35,237 nucleotides of DNA, taken from NCBI GenBank assembly GCA_026985555.1, contig JALSQF010000010.1, forward strand, positions 225,163 through 260,399. The letters are read 5' to 3'. Positions within the stretch are counted from its first letter, which is position 1. Each line of letters begins with the position of its first letter. Source of the stretch: Candidatus Moraniibacteriota bacterium. GTDB taxonomy: Bacteria; Patescibacteriota; Minisyncoccia; Moranbacterales; UBA9337. This document shows, one piece after another, positions 31,372 through 35,237 of this stretch. Both the position numbers and the translations under genes were made by a program. A model generated the notes under the pieces. It was given only the letters and a program-made list of their open reading frames with translations. It was not told the DNA's origin and did no database searches.

Positions 31372-33753
31372 TTATAAATTAATATTTTCTAAAGTATTTT
31401 TAATTCCCTTATCTAAATTAGAAATCATTTTTTTAATTTTAATAATAATATCCACTCTCCCGTTACTTTCTTCTAAAAGTTGAATAGTTTTTTGATATTG
31501 AATTTTTGCCTTTTCTTTTTCTCCTCGCTTTTCCAATAAAACACCTAAATAAAAATGTCCCGTTATATTTTTTTCATCTATCTGAATTATTTTTTCATAA
31601 ATTTGTTCCGCTATTTTATTATCATTTTCTTTGTTTCTTTTTTGATACATCCTCCCTAAAGCTAATAAATATCTATTATTATAAGGATCTATTTTTAAAG
31701 CTTCTTGTTCTGTTTTAATGGCTTCATTTATTTTTCCTAACATCTCATTTGTTAAAGCTAGATAATAATAAGATTCTGCCAAATTATTTTTTTCTTCAAT
31801 GGATTTTTCTAATAATTTTTGCGCTTTTAATGCTAATTCTTTTCTTTCTTGCTCTTTTTTCTTTCTTTTGGCCTGAACTAATTTTATTTGCCCTAGTTTT
31901 AAATAATATTGAGGATTATGAGGTTCTAATTGCAAAGCTTTTTGATAATTTTTCTCTGCTAAATCTAAAGAGTCCGTTACATAAAAACCTGCATTTTCAT
32001 AAATCATAGCTAAATATTCTATCACCGCAACATCTTTTTCAGCTATATTTTTAGCTTGAACCACAATAGCAATGGCTTTATTTAAATTATCTTTAATTTT
32101 ATTAATATCCTGTTCTGCTCTTTCCTTTTGAGCTTCTTGATTAGCTAAAGTAATATAATATTGACCCAAATGAAGATAATAATTAGTTTCTCTTTGATTA
32201 AGCCTGATGGCTTGACTCATATAATCAATACTTTTTTCTAAATCCTTTTTTTCTAGTTGAAGAGCTTCTTGAGCTTTCACATCTGCTTGATAAATTTTGT
32301 TTAATTGAGCAGATAAATATATTAATCCTCCACTACTGAATAAAAATAGAAAAATAAAAATCACTCTTATTTTTGGAGAAAAATTAAATAAAACTCCTTT
32401 TTCTTTTTCTTGGCCAAATTCATAAAAAATAGTTGCCCAGGCTAAACTTCCTATCAACGTTACCTCAAACAAATTTATTCCATCTATTTTTTGCCAAAAT
32501 AAATTGACCAACAAAACAAGCCAGGCAGAAAAAATTCCTAAAGAATAGATCCTATCTTTATTCTTGCTTTGATAAAGATAATAAAATTGCCAACCAAGAC
32601 TAAAAAATAAAAGCCATAACCAAACCATGGTTCCCAAAAATCCTATTGTCGTTAAAGATTCCTCAAGAAAACCAGCTCCTCTAGAAAAATGTTTTGAATA
32701 AAATTTAGTTAAATTAAACTCTTTTGGTTTCCGTAGAGAAAAAGCATATTTATAAGTAGCTGGCCCACTCCCTAGAAAAAAATTATGCTTTAAACTTTCT
32801 TTAGCTATCTGAAAAGATGTTTGATGATTTAAATTTATTGTTGCAGGAAAATCTATCTTAACAAATGTTTTATTTTCAATTAATAAATTTAGCAGTAAAA
32901 AGAAAAGAAAAACTACTCCGGGAAGCCATAACCATCTAGTTCTAATTTTAACAAATTTAGCTAACAAAAATAAAAAGAAAATAAAGTTGCCTAGTAAAAG
33001 CGCTCCCCCTACAATATATTGATAAAGCAAAGTTATTACTAGTAAATCTAATAATAAATATACCAATAAAAAAGCAAGGATAAATTTTTTCCAAAGCTGA
33101 GCTAAAATATTATTAGCAGCTATTTTTAAAATAACAGTTAAAAGAATCAGATTTAAACTAGCTAAAAATAATCCTAAATTAGCGGGAGAATAGAAAGGAT
33201 TATTTAAAAAATATTGTCTTATTTTTTCTGAAAAAAAATTTAAATGTAAAAAAATATTTAATTCTCCTACTACTAAAATAAAACCAGAAACCAAAATGGC
33301 ACTTAAAACTAATTTTAATCTCTGAAGATTAAAATTATAAAAAAGAAAATAGAAAATTATTATATAGCTCAATATACTCACCCAACTTCCTGCTGGATCT
33401 TTAAACTCTCCCCAAAAACTTCTCCATTGGTCAACTGAAAAAAAACTACTTATACTGATTAAAATTATGCTTAAAAACAAAAGATAATCTAATTGAGTTA
33501 TTTTTAAAACTATCTTTTTTTCTAAAATTATTTTTAAAAACCATAAAAACAAACTAAACAATAGCCAAAAATACAAATAAATTTGTTTTTCAAAAATAAT
33601 TCCTTGCCAAGTATTTCCTCTAAAAAATAAAGGCCAAACTAAAAACAAAAGAAAAATATTAATTCCTATTAAAAAATTTACCACTTTCAAAAAGAAATTA
33701 ATTTTTTGTTTTTTTCGTTTTTGAAAATTAAGTGTTTTAACTATTGCTGACAT
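31372..33753 (-). CDS. O-antigen ligase-like membrane protein with TPR domain
   Basis: Two parts in 793 residues. Residues ~25-470 hold about a dozen transmembrane helices with the Wzy_C/WaaL outer loop, near 310-360: SLKHNFFLGSGPATYKYAFS, then HFSRGAGFLEESLTTIGFLG. The C-terminal ~300 residues are tetratricopeptide-like, with paired helices such as AEKNYQKALQLEPHNPQYYL, EAIKTEQEALKIDPYNNRYL, and AEQIYEKIIQIDEKNITGHF. Such fusions occur in candidate phyla and may ligate or polymerise a surface glycan, or O-glycosylate proteins. It heads a unit with DUF360 and folD on the minus strand. No Shine-Dalgarno. Confidence 0.9.
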   Translation of the reverse strand: MSAIVKTLNFQKRKKQKINFFLKVVNFLIGINIFLLFLVWPLFFRGNTWQGIIFEKQIYLYFWLLFSLFLWFLKIILEKKIVLKITQLDYLLFLSIILISISSFFSVDQWRSFWGEFKDPAGSWVSILSYIIIFYFLFYNFNLQRLKLVLSAILVSGFILVVGELNIFLHLNFFSEKIRQYFLNNPFYSPANLGLFLASLNLILLTVILKIAANNILAQLWKKFILAFLLVYLLLDLLVITLLYQYIVGGALLLGNFIFFLFLLAKFVKIRTRWLWLPGVVFLFFLLLNLLIENKTFVKIDFPATINLNHQTSFQIAKESLKHNFFLGSGPATYKYAFSLRKPKEFNLTKFYSKHFSRGAGFLEESLTTIGFLGTMVWLWLLFFSLGWQFYYLYQSKNKDRIYSLGIFSAWLVLLVNLFWQKIDGINLFEVTLIGSLAWATIFYEFGQEKEKGVLFNFSPKIRVIFIFLFLFSSGGLIYLSAQLNKIYQADVKAQEALQLEKKDLEKSIDYMSQAIRLNQRETNYYLHLGQYYITLANQEAQKERAEQDINKIKDNLNKAIAIVVQAKNIAEKDVAVIEYLAMIYENAGFYVTDSLDLAEKNYQKALQLEPHNPQYYLKLGQIKLVQAKRKKKEQERKELALKAQKLLEKSIEEKNNLAESYYYLALTNEMLGKINEAIKTEQEALKIDPYNNRYLLALGRMYQKRNKENDNKIAEQIYEKIIQIDEKNITGHFYLGVLLEKRGEKEKAKIQYQKTIQLLEESNGRVDIIIKIKKMISNLDKGIKNTLENINL

Positions 33754-33791
33754 AAGTTAAGTTTAACTGATATTTTTATCAAAAACCAGCT

Positions 33792-35237
33792 CTAATTTCT
33801 TATTTTCACTCCTCTTAATTTAATATGACCTCTCATTTTTAAAGTTGAATTTAAGGTTTCATCCGCACCAATATCCCAAGTATGATCCTTTCTGCTTTCT
33901 CCGTCTATATCAGTTAAAAAAGATAAATTAGCATCATTAGATAAATCAATTCCCGCATCTTTAGCAGTGCTATCATTGGGAGAAAGATGAAAATCATGGT
34001 GTGTTACATCCATAAATAATACCGTAGCATTGGTTTTAGAATGACTTCCCGGAGCTGTACCATCAGAGGAGATGTTGTAGTCGGAGGAGGAGTCAAAGGT
34101 GCCTGAATAGCCGGTAGTACAATTTTGAACGATATTGTTTTTTACAATAGCAGTTTGAGCGACTCTTCTTATTGCTATACCCCCATCAGAACAATTATAA
34201 AATGTATTATTATATATATAGTTTGTCAAATTAGCCGAAGAATATATTTCTAAAAAAATCGTTTTAGTACCACTAAAATCATAGAATAGATTGTTATAAT
34301 AATACACATTACCAGTAGCATCTGCACTTAAATAAGCTGTAGAATGCGCTTGAAACCAATAATTAGTATTATTATGTACTCCCCTAAATATATTGTCAGT
34401 TATATATGTTTCTACATCCCCAGCTGAGAAAGAAAGATGTAGCATGAAAACATCATGTGTAATATCTCCACTAGTTTCATACATTTGAATGCCTTCTAGC
34501 CTAAAAAAACCTTCATAATTACGAATAGCGTGGTCATTTTCCACCTCCAACCGATACTTCCCCTCATCCCACTTGCCATGATGTCTTTGACTTACTCCTA
34601 CTTCATTAGAATTAACAGGAGTATAAATTTTAAGAAAGTTATTTGGTCCAGTGGTCCAGCCAACTATACTAACAGCTGTAGTATCCGCTGTGGTTCCATT
34701 AGCATAACAAGCAATGTTCCATTGTTCGTTGTTAGCTACTAAATCTCTGTTTCCTCCAGTAAAAGTTATAGGAATGCTAGTATTTTGAGTTCCATTTTCA
34801 GCGTTAGCTAAACTAGTATAAGCTCTATAAATTGACCAAGTATCATTAGTAGATAAATCTGCAGGAGTAGATCCGTTATCTGTTTGTAAAATATAATGAG
34901 TGGAATCAGTTCTTTCTTGAATAAAAGCTAAAGAGTCACTGGAATCTAAATCATTGTCTCCGTCTGAATCATAAACTAAAACATCTCCTACTCCGATATT
35001 GTCAGCTAGAGCAGATGAGAAAGTAGCTGTGCCATTAGAGATAGTTACTGTATCACTATGAGAATTATCTGTTTGTAAAGCCGAAGTAGCTCCGGGTGCA
35101 ACACTTCTGTAAATTCCGATGGCTCCTTCATCCGCTCCAATATCCCAATTAGATTGAATAGGACGAGTGTCTCCATCTATGTCCGTAGAAAAAGGTAAGT
35201 TACTATCCGAACTTAGGTCAGTACCAGCTTCTCTAGC
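33792..35237 (-). CDS. Large secreted beta-helix surface protein (partial, 5' end outside window)
   Basis: The frame is open from the window edge to the stop at 33792: 482 residues, N-terminus missing. Many short inward strands (YITDNIFRGV, VYYYNNLFYDF, NYIYNNTFYNCS, IVKNNIVQNC) indicate a right-handed parallel beta-helix of the pectate-lyase type. It is flanked by two related blocks, each with D-L-S-x-D-x-N-L-x-F, TDIDG, and WDIGADE (35121-35237 and 33852-33965). Between them DSDGDNDLDSSDS is a calcium-binding TSP3-like stretch and ILQTDN occurs in two places. The C-terminus is basic (LKMRGHIKLRGVKIRN), possibly a sorting or anchoring signal. Base composition is less AT-rich than its neighbours, which may mark transfer. 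Confidence 0.85.
   Translation of the reverse strand, partial: AREAGTDLSSDSNLPFSTDIDGDTRPIQSNWDIGADEGAIGIYRSVAPGATSALQTDNSHSDTVTISNGTATFSSALADNIGVGDVLVYDSDGDNDLDSSDSLAFIQERTDSTHYILQTDNGSTPADLSTNDTWSIYRAYTSLANAENGTQNTSIPITFTGGNRDLVANNEQWNIACYANGTTADTTAVSIVGWTTGPNNFLKIYTPVNSNEVGVSQRHHGKWDEGKYRLEVENDHAIRNYEGFFRLEGIQMYETSGDITHDVFMLHLSFSAGDVETYITDNIFRGVHNNTNYWFQAHSTAYLSADATGNVYYYNNLFYDFSGTKTIFLEIYSSANLTNYIYNNTFYNCSDGGIAIRRVAQTAIVKNNIVQNCTTGYSGTFDSSSDYNISSDGTAPGSHSKTNATVLFMDVTHHDFHLSPNDSTAKDAGIDLSNDANLSFLTDIDGESRKDHTWDIGADETLNSTLKMRGHIKLRGVKIRN

Noticed and set aside
1-35237. CRISPR arrays, insertion sequences, toxin-antitoxin or defence systems, replication origin
   Set aside because: No regular direct repeats with spacers, no transposase or defence motifs, and no DnaA-box cluster were seen. 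parA alone does not mark the origin.

Overview
This is an AT-rich window (GC roughly 30% or a little below, judged by eye) with short intergenic gaps and compact genes. Several family members are shorter or more degenerate than usual: a 237-residue HrcA, a FolD without its dinucleotide motif, and a prephenate dehydratase without an ACT domain. The gene set and protein styles fit a Candidate Phyla Radiation bacterium (Patescibacteria, Parcubacteria-like). Pointers include a DUF2207 protein with a Gly-rich tail, an O-antigen-ligase/TPR fusion, a DsbA-like protein with two thioredoxin folds, and beta-helix surface proteins. The phylum assignment is inference. No rRNA is present to confirm it.

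Layout. 1-4.2 kb: a partial FCP1-like HAD protein and a GT2 glycosyltransferase; tRNA(CAT), probably Ile2; a small membrane protein; a peculiar structured ~160-bp element (2598-2760) beside tRNA-Val(TAC) and tRNA-Leu(GAG); rplS; and a relic of a membrane glycosyltransferase. 4.2-8.2 kb: a heat-shock operon on the minus strand, hrcA-grpE-hsp20-dnaK, driven by a near-consensus promoter overlapping a perfect CIRCE operator at 8146-8172. dnaJ is not in it. 8.2-15.4 kb: an RluD-type pseudouridine synthase and a surface protein with TSP3-like calcium motifs (plus strand), then ychF, a DUF2207 protein, a metallophosphoesterase and rnhB (minus strand). 15.5-22.3 kb: a PH-domain membrane protein, an RmlA-like nucleotidyltransferase, an unrecognised 237-residue protein, a zinc-ribbon membrane protein, a two-thioredoxin-fold protein, and two adjacent MacB/FtsX-type permeases without an ATPase. 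22.3-29.2 kb: tsaE, murC, a membrane protein, a Nudix hydrolase, a GH26-like enzyme, tyrS, rnhA and parA, all on the minus strand. 29.2-35.2 kb: tRNA-Leu(CAA), tRNA-Ser(TGA) and pheA (plus strand), then folD, a DUF360 membrane protein, the O-antigen-ligase/TPR protein and the 3' part of a large beta-helix surface protein that runs off the window (minus strand).

Most genes lack a recognisable Shine-Dalgarno sequence and start after A/T-rich leaders. A few have very strong ones, above all hsp20, whose leader is complementary to about 14 nt of the usual 16S rRNA 3' end. Several intergenic gaps carry long perfect palindromes. Two of these, at 1.9 and 12.0 kb, are clearly copies of one element.

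The genes form a housekeeping core (translation, RNA processing, chaperones, cell-wall precursor synthesis, chromosome partition) interleaved with a sizeable envelope programme: glycosyltransfer, polysaccharide ligation, secreted repeat proteins, and periplasm- or surface-side thiol and glycan enzymes. I found no CRISPR array, transposase, prophage or obvious defence system.
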